NCBI RefSeq assembly: GCF_003268025.1
Contig: NZ_QLUW01000006.1
Location: forward strand, 392,507 to 456,506
Length of the DNA stretch: 64,000 bases
Reading direction: 5' to 3'
Origin: Paenibacillus montanisoli
Lineage (GTDB): Bacteria; Bacillota; Bacilli; Paenibacillales; Paenibacillaceae
Shown here: piece by piece, positions 26,941 to 35,732 of the stretch
How the letters are laid out: every line of letters begins with the position of its first letter
Position numbering within the stretch: the first letter of the stretch is position 1
Made by a program: the position numbers and the translations under genes
The notes under the pieces: model-generated
The model's database searches: none
Told to the model about the DNA's origin: nothing
The model's input: only the letters and a program-made list of their open reading frames with translations

Positions 26941-29277
26941 TTACAGTTGAATTACGAGACGGGATACTCCATCAAGCGGAATAATCCGTACGCCTTCCGA
27001 TGCGGCATCCGATTGTCCGCCTTGAATCGACTGCACAGCGTCTACGCCGCGGATGAGAACGCTCCAGCCTTTGGCTTCGCCTTGCGTTTCCACCGTAATC
27101 GTGGAGCCGCTTCGGGTTGCCGTTGCCGTGAATACCGTTTCTCCGGCAATGTTCGGCACGGCTGCGGTTGCGGTCGCACCGTCCTGAAGGGCAAACAGCT
27201 GCAGCGTCACGCCGGACGCATAATCGTAATCCGGACGGCTGTCTTCAGCGCCGACGGCGATCAACGAATTTTCGCGGACGAATAACGGCAGGCTAAAGTA
27301 GTCGTAGCTATCTTTGCGCCATACGCCGCCTTCGACCTGCTGGCCGGTCAAATAATGCGTCCATGTGCCTTTAGGCAAGTAGTACTTGGACTCGCCATCG
27401 CTGTTGAAAATCGGAGCGACGAGAATGGAGTCGCCGAGCATAAATTGGCGGTCGACATAATCGCAGGTCGGGTCGTCGCCGAATTCCAGCACCATCGCCC
27501 GCATGACCGGCAGGCCGATCTTCGCGGATTGTGCGGATTGACCGAACAAATAAGGCATTAAGCGCAGCTTGAGCTTCGTGAAGTGGCGAAGAACGTCAAC
27601 GGCTTCTTCGTCATACAGCCAAGGCACGCGGTACGAGGTGCTGCCGTGCAGGCGGCTATGGCTGGAAAGCAAGCCGAAAGCGACCCAACGCTTGTAAAGA
27701 TCCGGAGGGGAGCTTTGCTCGAAGCCGCCGATATCGTGGCTCCAGAAGCTGAAGCCGGACAAACCGAGCGACAGGCCGCCGCGGAGACTCTCGGCCATCG
27801 ACTCGTACGTCGCCTCGCAGTCGCCGCCCCAGTGTACCGGGAACTGCTGGCCGCCCGCGGTCGCGGAGCGGGCAAACAGCGCAGCTTCGCCTTTGCCGCG
27901 TTTTTCTTCCAGCAATTCGAAGACGACTTTATTATAAAGCTGCGTGTAGTAGTTATGCATTTGCTGCGGGTCGGAGCCGTCAAAATAGACGACATCCGTC
28001 GGGATGCGCTCGCCGAAATCGGTTTTGAAGCTGTCGACGCCCATATCGACCAGCACGGCAAGCTTGCTCTTGAACCAGTCGCAAGCGGCCGGATTCGTGA
28101 AATCGACAAGGCCCATGCCGTACTGCCACAAATCCCACTGCCATACGCTGCCGTCCGGACGTTTGACCAGATATCCGAGCTCCATCGCTTCGTCAAAGAG
28201 CGGCGAACGCTGGGCAATATAGCTGTTGATCCATACGCAGATGTGCAAGCCTTTTGCCTTTAAACGCTCCAGCATGCCTTTCGGATCCGGGAATACGCGC
28301 TCGTCCCACTCAAAGTTGCACCACTCGTATTCTTTCATCCAGAAGCAGTCGAAGTGGAATACCGCAAGCGGCAGATCGCGCTCAGCCATTCCGTCCACAA
28401 AGCTGGTCACCGTAGCTTCGTCGTAATTCGTCGTAAACGAAGTCGTAAGCCACAAACCGAACGACCAAGCCGGAGGAAGCGCAGGCTTGCCCGTCAGCGA
28501 CGTATAGTTCGCAAGCACGTCCTTCAGCGTATCGCCGCCTACTACGTAATATTCGAGCGATTCGCCGGCTACGCTGAATTGAGTCTTGGAGACCTTCTCC
28601 GAAGCTACCTCGTATGATACGAGCTCGGGATGATTGACGAACACGCCATAGCCGCGGTTGGTGACGTAGAACGGGATGTTTTTGTAAGCTTGTTCGGAAG
28701 CCGTGCCGCCGTCTTGGTTCCAAATATCGACGACTTGACCGTTCTTCACGAACGGCGTAAAGCGCTCGCCAAGTCCGTAAACCGTCTCGCCGATCCCAAG
28801 ATCCAGCTGCTCGCGGAAATGGTGATTGCCGTCAGCGGCTTTGATGTAACCGGTCTGACGGGAACCGCTTCGAGTGAGTTTCTTACCCTTGAATGTATAG
28901 GTTATGGAGATGGGATGAGCCTTTGTAATCGTCACGGCGGCATCGCCGCTCTTCAGCGTAACCGATTCTTCCGTATTCGTGATTTCTACGGGAGCATCGC
29001 CCGCTGCAAGCAGCGGGAAGGAATTCGGTCCCAGCCGGCGCGTGCCCTTATGGTGAAAAAATTTCGCGCGGATAATATCCTTCATCGGCGACGAAAATTC
29101 CATCGTCATTAGAGGCTCGTTCAGTGTATTGCCGCGGTTCTCCAAGTGGCGGTGCGTCGCAAAAACGGTGATGCGATTCCCCCTGACTTGAACGTCATGC
29201 ACTTCATATGGAGTGAGCGCTTGATAGCCTTCTCGGGTCATCCAGTAGCCATCGCTGAATTTCATCGGTTCTTTCAT
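26941..29277 (-). CDS. yicI: Alpha-xylosidase, glycoside hydrolase family 31
   Basis: A 778-residue cytoplasmic exo-enzyme close to the YicI type. The nucleophile is D420 in KTDFGERIP and the acid/base D486 in HWGGDC; FHFDCFWMKEYEW and the DGSDPQQMHNYYTQLYN stretch are characteristic of xylosidase-type GH31 members. It releases alpha-xylose from isoprimeverose and xyloglucan oligomers. There is no signal peptide. The ATG at 29277 is preceded, on its strand, by GAGAGGAT. It is transcribed divergently from an AraC-type regulator, which probably controls it. Confidence 0.93.
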   Translation of the reverse strand: MKEPMKFSDGYWMTREGYQALTPYEVHDVQVRGNRITVFATHRHLENRGNTLNEPLMTMEFSSPMKDIIRAKFFHHKGTRRLGPNSFPLLAAGDAPVEITNTEESVTLKSGDAAVTITKAHPISITYTFKGKKLTRSGSRQTGYIKAADGNHHFREQLDLGIGETVYGLGERFTPFVKNGQVVDIWNQDGGTASEQAYKNIPFYVTNRGYGVFVNHPELVSYEVASEKVSKTQFSVAGESLEYYVVGGDTLKDVLANYTSLTGKPALPPAWSFGLWLTTSFTTNYDEATVTSFVDGMAERDLPLAVFHFDCFWMKEYEWCNFEWDERVFPDPKGMLERLKAKGLHICVWINSYIAQRSPLFDEAMELGYLVKRPDGSVWQWDLWQYGMGLVDFTNPAACDWFKSKLAVLVDMGVDSFKTDFGERIPTDVVYFDGSDPQQMHNYYTQLYNKVVFELLEEKRGKGEAALFARSATAGGQQFPVHWGGDCEATYESMAESLRGGLSLGLSGFSFWSHDIGGFEQSSPPDLYKRWVAFGLLSSHSRLHGSTSYRVPWLYDEEAVDVLRHFTKLKLRLMPYLFGQSAQSAKIGLPVMRAMVLEFGDDPTCDYVDRQFMLGDSILVAPIFNSDGESKYYLPKGTWTHYLTGQQVEGGVWRKDSYDYFSLPLFVRENSLIAVGAEDSRPDYDYASGVTLQLFALQDGATATAAVPNIAGETVFTATATRSGSTITVETQGEAKGWSVLIRGVDAVQSIQGGQSDAASEGVRIIPLDGVSRLVIQL

Positions 29278-29394
29278 CCTCTCGCAAGTTATCGTTGATT
29301 ACTACGTTGTGATAACAGTATACTGATTTATAAATATATTATCTTGCATTATAATGCTTAATACTAATACGATTATGATATCTGAGGTGGGAAT

Positions 29395-30279
29395 TTGGAT
29401 ATCCATCATTTGCGTGAAAATAGACGGCACGGCAGTCCCGGGGTTCCTGTCGGCCTCTATCGCATGGAACGGGCGGCAGGCGATCCGATTCTAGACAATC
29501 ACTGGCACGAGGAAGCTGAGTTTCTGGCTGTCGAAAGCGGAGAAGCGGTCTTCCAAATCGGACTGTCGACTTACGAAGTTCGGGCCGGTGAAGTGCTTTT
29601 TATACCAGGCGGCGAGCTCCACGGCGGATACGCGCTGAACGGAGCGGCTTGCACTTACGCAGCGCTTGTCTTCGACATGGAGTGGCTGCTCAGCCATGGA
29701 GACAGCGCAACGCTGCAGGTTTTAGAGCCGATCCGGAGAGGCCGTTTGTTGCCGGAACCGCATGCCGTGAAGGATACCGAGCTGGCATCCGCGCTCTATT
29801 CGCACCTGGAAAGGTTGCTCTCGCTGGAGCATTCGGATGATCCAGCAAAGCCGCTGCGGCTGAAGGCAGGCCTCTATGAGCTGTTCGCAGAATATGTGTC
29901 GCGGGATGCATTCTCGCGCAGTGAGCCGCGGTCGCCGCTAGACGCGCATACGCAAGAGCGGCTGAAGGCGGTGCTGACGTACATCGATACGCATTATGCC
30001 CGGAAGCTGACCATCAAGGAGTTGGCGCACGAGGCCGGCATGAGCGAAGGGCATTTTACCCGGGTGTTCAAGTCTTTCATGCGCAAGACGCCAGTCGAAT
30101 ATATCAACTTGCTGCGAATCCGCATCGCAGCCGCGCTGCTTGCCGAACGGAAGACTTCGGTCGGTGAAGCTGCACTTGAAACGGGATTCGATAATTTCAG
30201 CTACTTCTGCAAAATATTCAGAACCGTCTATCAGTGCACGCCTTCCGAATACCGGCAGCGCAATGGCGGCCAAGGCTAG
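29395..30279 (+). CDS. AraC-family transcriptional regulator, divergent from yicI
   Basis: A 294-residue regulator. Residues about 20-110 form a cupin-like sensing domain (DNHWHEEAEFLAVESGEAVFQIG), and residues about 190-290 carry two helix-turn-helix motifs (TIKELAHEAGMSEGHFTRVFKS and VGEAALETGFDNFSYFCKIFR), ending in the family's TPSEYR. Start TTG 29395 follows GAGGTGGG at 29384-29391. The 117-bp AT-rich gap to the divergent alpha-xylosidase would hold both promoters. It probably responds to a xylose-containing sugar; that is inferred from the neighbour. Confidence 0.9.
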   Translation: MDIHHLRENRRHGSPGVPVGLYRMERAAGDPILDNHWHEEAEFLAVESGEAVFQIGLSTYEVRAGEVLFIPGGELHGGYALNGAACTYAALVFDMEWLLSHGDSATLQVLEPIRRGRLLPEPHAVKDTELASALYSHLERLLSLEHSDDPAKPLRLKAGLYELFAEYVSRDAFSRSEPRSPLDAHTQERLKAVLTYIDTHYARKLTIKELAHEAGMSEGHFTRVFKSFMRKTPVEYINLLRIRIAAALLAERKTSVGEAALETGFDNFSYFCKIFRTVYQCTPSEYRQRNGGQG

Positions 30280-30329
30280 CGAAGCCGGAGGGAAGATGTG
30301 ACAATTTTTGAGAAAATGCCAAATTGTGC

Positions 30330-30358
30330 TAGACAGTGATTTGCTTGTCTGTTATTAT
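30330..30358 (+). promoter_or_regulatory. Probable promoter of the Tad operon
   Basis: TAGACA (30330-30335), a 17-base spacer and TATTAT (30353-30358), each a 5-of-6 match to the vegetative consensus. The leader predicted to follow is about 120 bases and contains the hairpin at 30404. Confidence 0.5.
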
Positions 30359-30403
30359 GAGTTCAACATTATATGTTGCAGCTAATTAGCGATCGCTATG
30401 CGA

Positions 30404-30448
30404 AGAACGCAAGCTTGGGTTTCATGCCCTGCTTGCGTTCTTTTTTTT
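30404..30448 (+). terminator. Strong terminator hairpin in front of the Tad operon
   Basis: AGAACGCAAGC (30404-30414) pairs perfectly with GCTTGCGTTCT (30431-30441), followed by eight T. It lies 125 bases after the AraC stop and 37 bases before the Tad operon start. It ends the regulator transcript or, with the promoter at 30330, acts as an attenuator. Confidence 0.85.
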
Positions 30449-30484
30449 GCATCTATCGCTTTCTAGCTGCAGGAAAGGGGTGCC

Positions 30485-31207
30485 ATGAACAGAAAGCGCC
30501 ATGTCTGGATCATTGTATCGGCTGCCCTAGTGTCGGGTTTGCTGGTATACGGCGTGTATGCGCTGCAGCTGCGTCAAGTGAAGTTTCAAGAGACGGTCGA
30601 TGTCGTCGTACCGGTCCGGTTCGTCGCTGCCGGTGAGCGGCTGACAGCGGATATGCTGGGAGTAAAGCGGATTGCGAAAGCTTCCTTCGTCCACGAAATG
30701 TCGTTGGATGCGAAGGCGCTTAGCGGCATGGAGGTCATCGTGCCGCTTGGCGCCAATGAGCCCGTCCTTAGCTGGAAAGTAGATAAGTTCCGGCTGCTGC
30801 CGGGCAACGATCAGTCCACCTTTCAAATCCCGCGGGACTATGTGCTCTCCGTGTCGAACGGGATCCGGGCAGGAGACAAGGTCATGCTCTACCTGTCCGG
30901 CGAAGGTGCGGAATCCGCGCGATTGTTCGCGGATTCGGTAACGGTCGCCTCCGTTAAGACCTCAGGCAATATGGAGATCGATGATATGGACAATTCGAAT
31001 CTCAAGTCACTGGCCAATTCGAACAAGGAAGGGATGTACGCCGCGAGGCGCGATGCCAACGGCATGATTGACTCCATCAACTTGAATTTGACGGAAGCGC
31101 AGTGGCTAAAGCTGGATTCACTATGCAAGGCCGGCAAGAGCAAAGTCGTCATCGCCTATTCATCCGAGTCGCTGGATATCGCGGCAGCGGGGGAGGAGGC
31201 ACCATGA
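30485..31207 (+). CDS. SAF-domain protein, CpaB/RcpC-like
   Basis: A 240-residue protein with one N-terminal membrane anchor (about 7-28) and an extracytoplasmic SAF domain (about 40-105: VPVRFVAAGERLTADMLGVK), followed by a beta-rich region (FQIPRDYVLSVSNGIRAGDKVMLYL). This is the CpaB/RcpC arrangement of Tad/Flp pilus systems, where the protein supports the assembly machine at the cell surface. Monoderm versions have no secretin partner. AAAGGGG (30474-30480) precedes ATG 30485. It is the first gene of a tightly packed operon. Confidence 0.82.
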   Translation: MNRKRHVWIIVSAALVSGLLVYGVYALQLRQVKFQETVDVVVPVRFVAAGERLTADMLGVKRIAKASFVHEMSLDAKALSGMEVIVPLGANEPVLSWKVDKFRLLPGNDQSTFQIPRDYVLSVSNGIRAGDKVMLYLSGEGAESARLFADSVTVASVKTSGNMEIDDMDNSNLKSLANSNKEGMYAARRDANGMIDSINLNLTEAQWLKLDSLCKAGKSKVVIAYSSESLDIAAAGEEAP

Positions 31208-32079
31208 GCGGGCATGCTTCAGCTTCGTCTGCCATACCGGGCTCAGTCGCGCCGCTCATTACGTTTCTTGGCACGACGCCGAATATAGGCACGACTTCCG
31301 CAGCCTTTGCCGCGGCATGCCGGATTGCCGAGGAGAGCGGCCGTTCGGTCGGGTTTCTCTGCCTTAATCTCAAGAGCGCCAAGGCGCATCGCTTTCTCGG
31401 TGTCGATAAGCCGGCGGCTACGCTGGATGCGCTTCGCCCGGAGCTGCTTACCGGATCGCTGCTGCCGGACAAGCTGCTGCGATCGATGCACCGATGCCGC
31501 AGCGCGACTGACCTGCACGTGCTGTTCGGCAATATGATGCGTGATCAGGCAGAGTTTTTCACGATGGAAGAAATGGAGCACCTGCTTGCTGTGGCGGAAC
31601 AGACGTTCAGCGTTGTCATCGCCGATGTAGGTGCCTATTGGGACAATGCGGCGACGTTGTGCGCGCTTCGCAAAGCGAATAAGCGGATTATCGCAACGAC
31701 TAGCGCGCTGTCGCATTTTCAAGAGGATGGCCAGCGCTGGGTCAAGCAGCTGTCCTCGTTATTTGGTATTGACGCTCGCGATTATGAAGCGGTTATTATA
31801 CAACAGCCATGGGGCAAGGGAGGTTTTCATGTGAAGGATATCTGCAAAGAGCTCGGGGTTTCGTTCCTCGGGGAGATCGCGCTTTCGGAGCAGCTGCTTT
31901 CGCAGCTCGACAGAGGAACGCTCGATGAGTGGCTGCTCAATGACGAGCGGGGCCGAGCGGTAATGAAGGAACCTGCGAAGAAGCTAGTGGAGCATTGCGG
32001 CCTTAAGCGGCAGGCGAGGATGACGGCGCAGCCTTGGTATAGAAAGCTTCTTGCGCACCGCGGGGGAGTGAGCTCCTGA
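31204..32079 (+). CDS. TadZ/CpaE-like MinD-family protein with degenerate P-loop
   Basis: A 291-residue member of the MinD/ParA fold. The Walker A position reads GTTPNIGTTS at residues 23-32: both lysines of the usual KGGxGKT motif are replaced, so nucleotide binding is doubtful or altered. Later, VIADVGAYWDNAATL resembles the switch II region. In Tad systems TadZ/CpaE places the machine in the cell. I chose ATG 31204, overlapping the CpaB stop as ATGA with GGAGG just upstream; the frame is open further upstream, but that part lies in the CpaB gene. The next gene overlaps by one base. Confidence 0.8.
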   Translation: MSGHASASSAIPGSVAPLITFLGTTPNIGTTSAAFAAACRIAEESGRSVGFLCLNLKSAKAHRFLGVDKPAATLDALRPELLTGSLLPDKLLRSMHRCRSATDLHVLFGNMMRDQAEFFTMEEMEHLLAVAEQTFSVVIADVGAYWDNAATLCALRKANKRIIATTSALSHFQEDGQRWVKQLSSLFGIDARDYEAVIIQQPWGKGGFHVKDICKELGVSFLGEIALSEQLLSQLDRGTLDEWLLNDERGRAVMKEPAKKLVEHCGLKRQARMTAQPWYRKLLAHRGGVSS

Positions 32080-33548
32080 TGAAAGGAGAGGCGCGTTTTT
32101 CCCCGGCGGCTTTCTCCGCCAAGCTGCTCGCGGATGAGACGGCGGTGCCCGATGCGACTGGCGATACAGGAGCGGAATCCGAAGCGCAGCGGGATTTCGG
32201 CCGGTTGTCCGAGGATGTGCGGGCTTATCTTGCGCTGCCTCGCGGCGAGACGGAAGAGGAGCGGCGCGCATACAACGAGAGCTTGAATCGGGCGGTGCTG
32301 GGCTACACCGACGACAGGGAGCGGATCCTTGCCGTCATTGCGGATCGGCTGCTGCGGCAGCGCATCCACGACCTGCCCGGCTACCAGCATCCGTATGCCA
32401 CGCTTGCGGAAGCTCTGTTTGCCGAAGTCATCGGCATGAACGTGCTGGAGCTTGTGCTGCAGAAGCGGGAGGGGCTGGAGGAGATCCAAGTTGTCGGTAC
32501 GCAAATATTCGAGGTGCACGATGGCAAAAGCACGCCTTCCATATACGCCTTCGAGTCGCTGCGCGAGGTGGAGCGAATCCAGCAGAACCTGGTTCTCTAT
32601 AACAATGATCGCATAAATCCGCGCAAGAGATGGGCGGAAGTGATGCTGCGAGACGGCACGCGAGTCACGATGACCGGCTTCGGATTCACTGCGCAGCCGA
32701 CGCTTACGCTGCGGTTCTATACCGTAAGGCGGTTCCAATTGGAGCAGCTAAGCGCCGAGGAATATGGCACGCTCAGCGATCGCCTGCGGCTGATGCTGAT
32801 GTCCGTGCTAGACGCTAGATTCAATATCGTCGTCATCGGACCGACGAATTCCGGCAAGACCAATCTCATCAAAGCGATGATCGGAGAGCTGCCCGACGAG
32901 GAACGGATTGTCACGATCGAGAGCAGGCACGAGCTGATGCTGAAGCGGGATTTTCCGTCGAAAAACGTGATCGAGTACGAAGCGGACGAAGAGGATGCGC
33001 TCCACCGCTCCACGCAGGCGTTCAAATTGGCGCTGCGGCAATCCCCGCAGCGAATCGTGCATGCTGAGATCCGGGATGAGGACGCCAATATTTATGTACG
33101 GGCTTGCACGAGGGGACATACTGGGAGTATGACGACGCTTCATGCCAATATGCTGGAGGACGTGCCGGAAGCGATCGCGGACATGTGCATGCTGGATGGG
33201 CGCGGGATGAACCCTGAACGGCTTACGAAACGAATCGCTGATTACGTAACGCAGATCGGCATCGAGATGCGCTTCGTGGCAGGGCGCCGCCGAGTGGCAA
33301 GGCTATCGGAGATGGGCTGGGCCGGCGGTGAAGTGTTTGTGCGGGATTGGGCTGTATTCGATGAGGAACAGGGAGGGTGGCGATACCCGCAACTGCCTTC
33401 AGAGGCGGCACGGTCAAGGCTTGTTCTAGCAGCACCGGCCCGGTCCTTAGCCGCTTGGCCTGAATGGATAGCGTTGCCGCCAGGCGCGGAAGATGCACGT
33501 AGAGGGATTGTCACGCGGTATGAAGGAGCGAATCGGGAATGCTGCTGA
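32079..33548 (+). CDS. TadA/CpaF-like secretion ATPase
   Basis: A 489-residue hexameric ATPase of the VirB11/CpaF type that powers pilin extrusion. Walker A GPTNSGKTN is at residues 254-262, followed by IVTIESRHEL, an Asp/Glu box (IVHAEIRDEDA) and the family segment TRGHTGSMTTLHAN. The region before the P-loop holds the N-terminal domain typical of CpaF. The ATG shares one base with the TadZ stop and the end overlaps TadB by ten bases, so the operon is translationally coupled. The C-terminal 90 residues are not conserved-looking. Confidence 0.92.
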   Translation: MKGEARFSPAAFSAKLLADETAVPDATGDTGAESEAQRDFGRLSEDVRAYLALPRGETEEERRAYNESLNRAVLGYTDDRERILAVIADRLLRQRIHDLPGYQHPYATLAEALFAEVIGMNVLELVLQKREGLEEIQVVGTQIFEVHDGKSTPSIYAFESLREVERIQQNLVLYNNDRINPRKRWAEVMLRDGTRVTMTGFGFTAQPTLTLRFYTVRRFQLEQLSAEEYGTLSDRLRLMLMSVLDARFNIVVIGPTNSGKTNLIKAMIGELPDEERIVTIESRHELMLKRDFPSKNVIEYEADEEDALHRSTQAFKLALRQSPQRIVHAEIRDEDANIYVRACTRGHTGSMTTLHANMLEDVPEAIADMCMLDGRGMNPERLTKRIADYVTQIGIEMRFVAGRRRVARLSEMGWAGGEVFVRDWAVFDEEQGGWRYPQLPSEAARSRLVLAAPARSLAAWPEWIALPPGAEDARRGIVTRYEGANRECC

Positions 33549-34477
33549 AGCTGGCTCTGACTGCTTTCGCTATTGCGCTGTTTTGTACGGTCTTTATCGC
33601 GGTGCAAGGGACGATGAGCTTGTGGCTGCAACGTCAACAGATGATCGGCAGGCTTCATTACCGGCGAGACCGCGGCGTTCACGAACGAATCGCCCGGTTC
33701 CTGCAGCGGTTCGACTCCGCTTACCGCCATCTCTCCGAGCTGCTGGAATCGCTTCAGCTGAGCTGGCGTCCGGGATCGTTTGCGCTGGCAAGCGCGCTGC
33801 TGCTGCTCATAGGCGCATCCTTCGGTGCGCTTTTCTTCCAAAGCGCGAAGGGCGCTCTGATGCTGGGCGGCATTCTCGTCTCGTCGCCTTATATGCTTCT
33901 TCGGACGCTGCTTGTGCACCGGCAGATGAAGACCAGGATTGATTTTTTGCCTGCGGTTGAGCTGTTCTATCAGTGCTGCCTCGTGAGCGGCGGGCGGCAA
34001 ATCCGGACGGCGCTCCAACGGACCGTCGAAGAGAAGCGGCTGCTCGGACCGATGCAGGCCGTGTTCGAGCAGCTGTACCGGAACGTCTCCGTTCGGGGCG
34101 ACGACGAGGCGAGCTTGCGGATTTTTGCGGCATCGCTCGGACATGTATGGGCGGATTATTTCGTGAATATTGTCCGTGCGGGGCTGTCGGAGGGGCATCC
34201 CATTGCCGCGAATTTAAAGGATCTGATCGCCGATATGCGCAAAGCGCGCAGAGCCAATCAACAGGAGCGCAACAAGCTGCTGGAGATCCGCATCGCCAAC
34301 TTCTCGCCGATTCTCTTCCTTCTTCTGTTCGCCGGCATCAACTTTCATTACAACCCCGAGAGTGCCTACCGGTACTATATAACCGATCCGGGCGGGAGAG
34401 ATCTGCTGCTCAATGCCGGGATGATGATATTCGGTTCATTCGTGATGGGACTCTGGCTTTCCCGCAAAAAAATGTGA
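33539..34477 (+). CDS. TadB-like inner membrane platform protein
   Basis: A 312-residue membrane protein of the type II secretion F family. It has an N-terminal helix (about 4-24), a hairpin of helices (about 80-120), a cytoplasmic helical domain (about 140-255) and C-terminal helices (about 258-278 and 290-310). This is the usual TadB order. It would form the membrane platform with TadC for the TadA motor. It starts at ATG 33539 with GAAGGAG upstream inside the tadA end. Confidence 0.85.
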   Translation: MLLKLALTAFAIALFCTVFIAVQGTMSLWLQRQQMIGRLHYRRDRGVHERIARFLQRFDSAYRHLSELLESLQLSWRPGSFALASALLLLIGASFGALFFQSAKGALMLGGILVSSPYMLLRTLLVHRQMKTRIDFLPAVELFYQCCLVSGGRQIRTALQRTVEEKRLLGPMQAVFEQLYRNVSVRGDDEASLRIFAASLGHVWADYFVNIVRAGLSEGHPIAANLKDLIADMRKARRANQQERNKLLEIRIANFSPILFLLLFAGINFHYNPESAYRYYITDPGGRDLLLNAGMMIFGSFVMGLWLSRKKM

Positions 34478-34496
34478 AAGAGGTGCTTGGCCGGAC

Positions 34497-35387
34497 ATGA
34501 GCGATACGATTGCGCGAGCCGTCATGTGGACGGCGCTTGGCTGCCAATATGCGGCGCTGTTTGTGCTAATCTCTACTCTGCTGCGGATGCTGACCATTAA
34601 GAAGCCCCGCTTTGCCCATTTGATGTTGCGGCATTGGCGCAGCAAAACCGTAAGCGAGCGCTGGCTTGCACTGTCACGGATCAGCCGCAGCGGCAGCTCG
34701 TTCAAGGAGCGGGAACGGCTGCTTGCAGGCTGCGGCTTTACCGGCGATGCGGCGCTTTATGTGCTGCTGCGCAGATTATTCTTCTTGCTGACTCCGATCT
34801 GGGCAGCCGCAGCTTACGGGCTTACCTTTATCGAGCTGGATGTATTGCCCCGCGTAACTGCGCCGCTGCTCTTGTTCATCGCGCTGCAGGTTCTGTTATG
34901 GGACCGCCCTTGTCTGGAAACGCTTCGCAAAGCGAGGGCAGAGCGCATGACTAAGGAAATCTACGTCATCAGCAATCAGCTGCTTTATCTGGCAGGCTCG
35001 ACGCTTCATATCCATACGAAGCTGATGCGCTGTCTGCCTTACACGCGCACAATGCGCAGCGAGCTGCAGATGCTGCTCGGAGAATGGTACCACGATGCGG
35101 AGGGCGCGCTGAGAAGGTTGAAGCTGCGGCTCGGCACAGAAGAAGGGCTAAGCTTCGTGGAAACGATCGATTCGCTCCGGCTGCATGAGAGCGAGCAGTA
35201 TTACGAGCTGCTGCGCGAGCGGATCCAGGATTATAAGGAGAAGCTCGAGCTGGCCAAAGACAGCCGGAAGGAGTCGACCTCTTACTTTCTTTTCGTTCTG
35301 GCAGGCCTGCCGATTATGTACACGTTCCAAATCTTTATATATCCATGGGTGCGTGAAGGCCAGAAGCTGTTCAGCTCGCTAAACTAA
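34497..35387 (+). CDS. TadC-like inner membrane platform protein
   Basis: A 296-residue membrane protein with an N-terminal helix (about 10-30), a helix pair (about 85-130) and a C-terminal helix (about 263-285) around a charged cytoplasmic helical domain. The topology matches TadC, although sequence identity to TadB is low. AGAGGTG (34478-34485) precedes ATG 34497. Four small open frames follow on the same strand. Confidence 0.8.
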   Translation: MSDTIARAVMWTALGCQYAALFVLISTLLRMLTIKKPRFAHLMLRHWRSKTVSERWLALSRISRSGSSFKERERLLAGCGFTGDAALYVLLRRLFFLLTPIWAAAAYGLTFIELDVLPRVTAPLLLFIALQVLLWDRPCLETLRKARAERMTKEIYVISNQLLYLAGSTLHIHTKLMRCLPYTRTMRSELQMLLGEWYHDAEGALRRLKLRLGTEEGLSFVETIDSLRLHESEQYYELLRERIQDYKEKLELAKDSRKESTSYFLFVLAGLPIMYTFQIFIYPWVREGQKLFSSLN

Positions 35388-35416
35388 CTTGTTTGGTCAA
35401 TAAAGGGGGTGAGGAC

Positions 35417-35569
35417 ATGCGGAATATTTTGATAACGGTCATGATGCTGGTCGTCGTAGTGCTGTTGTATAACGGTATTGTCGCGAAGGATACGACCGGC
35501 ACGAAGGATCAGATCGAAACGCAGGGCAATGCGGCGAATACGAAAATCAACACGCTTATCATTCCATAA
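35417..35569 (+). CDS. 50-residue membrane-anchored protein in Tad operon (first small paralogue)
   Basis: Fifty residues, too short for usual ORF calls but with GGGGGTGAGG upstream of ATG 35417. Residues 4-22 are a single hydrophobic helix starting almost at the N-terminus; the rest is polar (GTKDQIETQGNAANTKINT). It aligns without gaps in its first half with the next gene: MR.LL.T......V.LY.GI. No class III prepilin leader (Gly then Glu at +5) is visible, so it is not a typical Flp pilin. It may be a pilin substitute or an assembly factor. Confidence 0.7.
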   Translation: MRNILITVMMLVVVVLLYNGIVAKDTTGTKDQIETQGNAANTKINTLIIP

Positions 35570-35585
35570 GGAGGAGGCTCATCGC

Positions 35586-35732
35586 ATGCGCTCGCTATTG
35601 ATGACGCTGCTTCTTATCATCGTGGCGGTCATGCTGTACGACGGCATAACCGGCGGCGAGCAGGGAACGAATGCGCAGCTGGAGCAATCCGGCCGCCATA
35701 TGAGCGACGGAATACGGAGGATGAGTCCGTGA
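35586..35732 (+). CDS. 48-residue membrane-anchored protein in Tad operon (second small paralogue)
   Basis: Forty-eight residues, with a strong GGAGGAGG (35570-35577) eight bases before ATG 35586. A longer in-frame start at 35478 would read through the previous gene and its ribosome site. The N-terminal helix (MRSLLMTLLLIIVAVMLYDG) is followed by a short polar tail with a GT..QLEQSG segment like its neighbour's. The stop overlaps the next start (GTGA). Probable duplicate of the first small gene; function unknown. Confidence 0.7.
   Translation: MRSLLMTLLLIIVAVMLYDGITGGEQGTNAQLEQSGRHMSDGIRRMSP

Noticed and set aside
30359..30403. Riboswitch in front of the Tad operon, for example for cyclic di-GMP
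   Set aside because: The conserved blocks of the GEMM classes could not be found; only simple palindromes and a terminator are visible.
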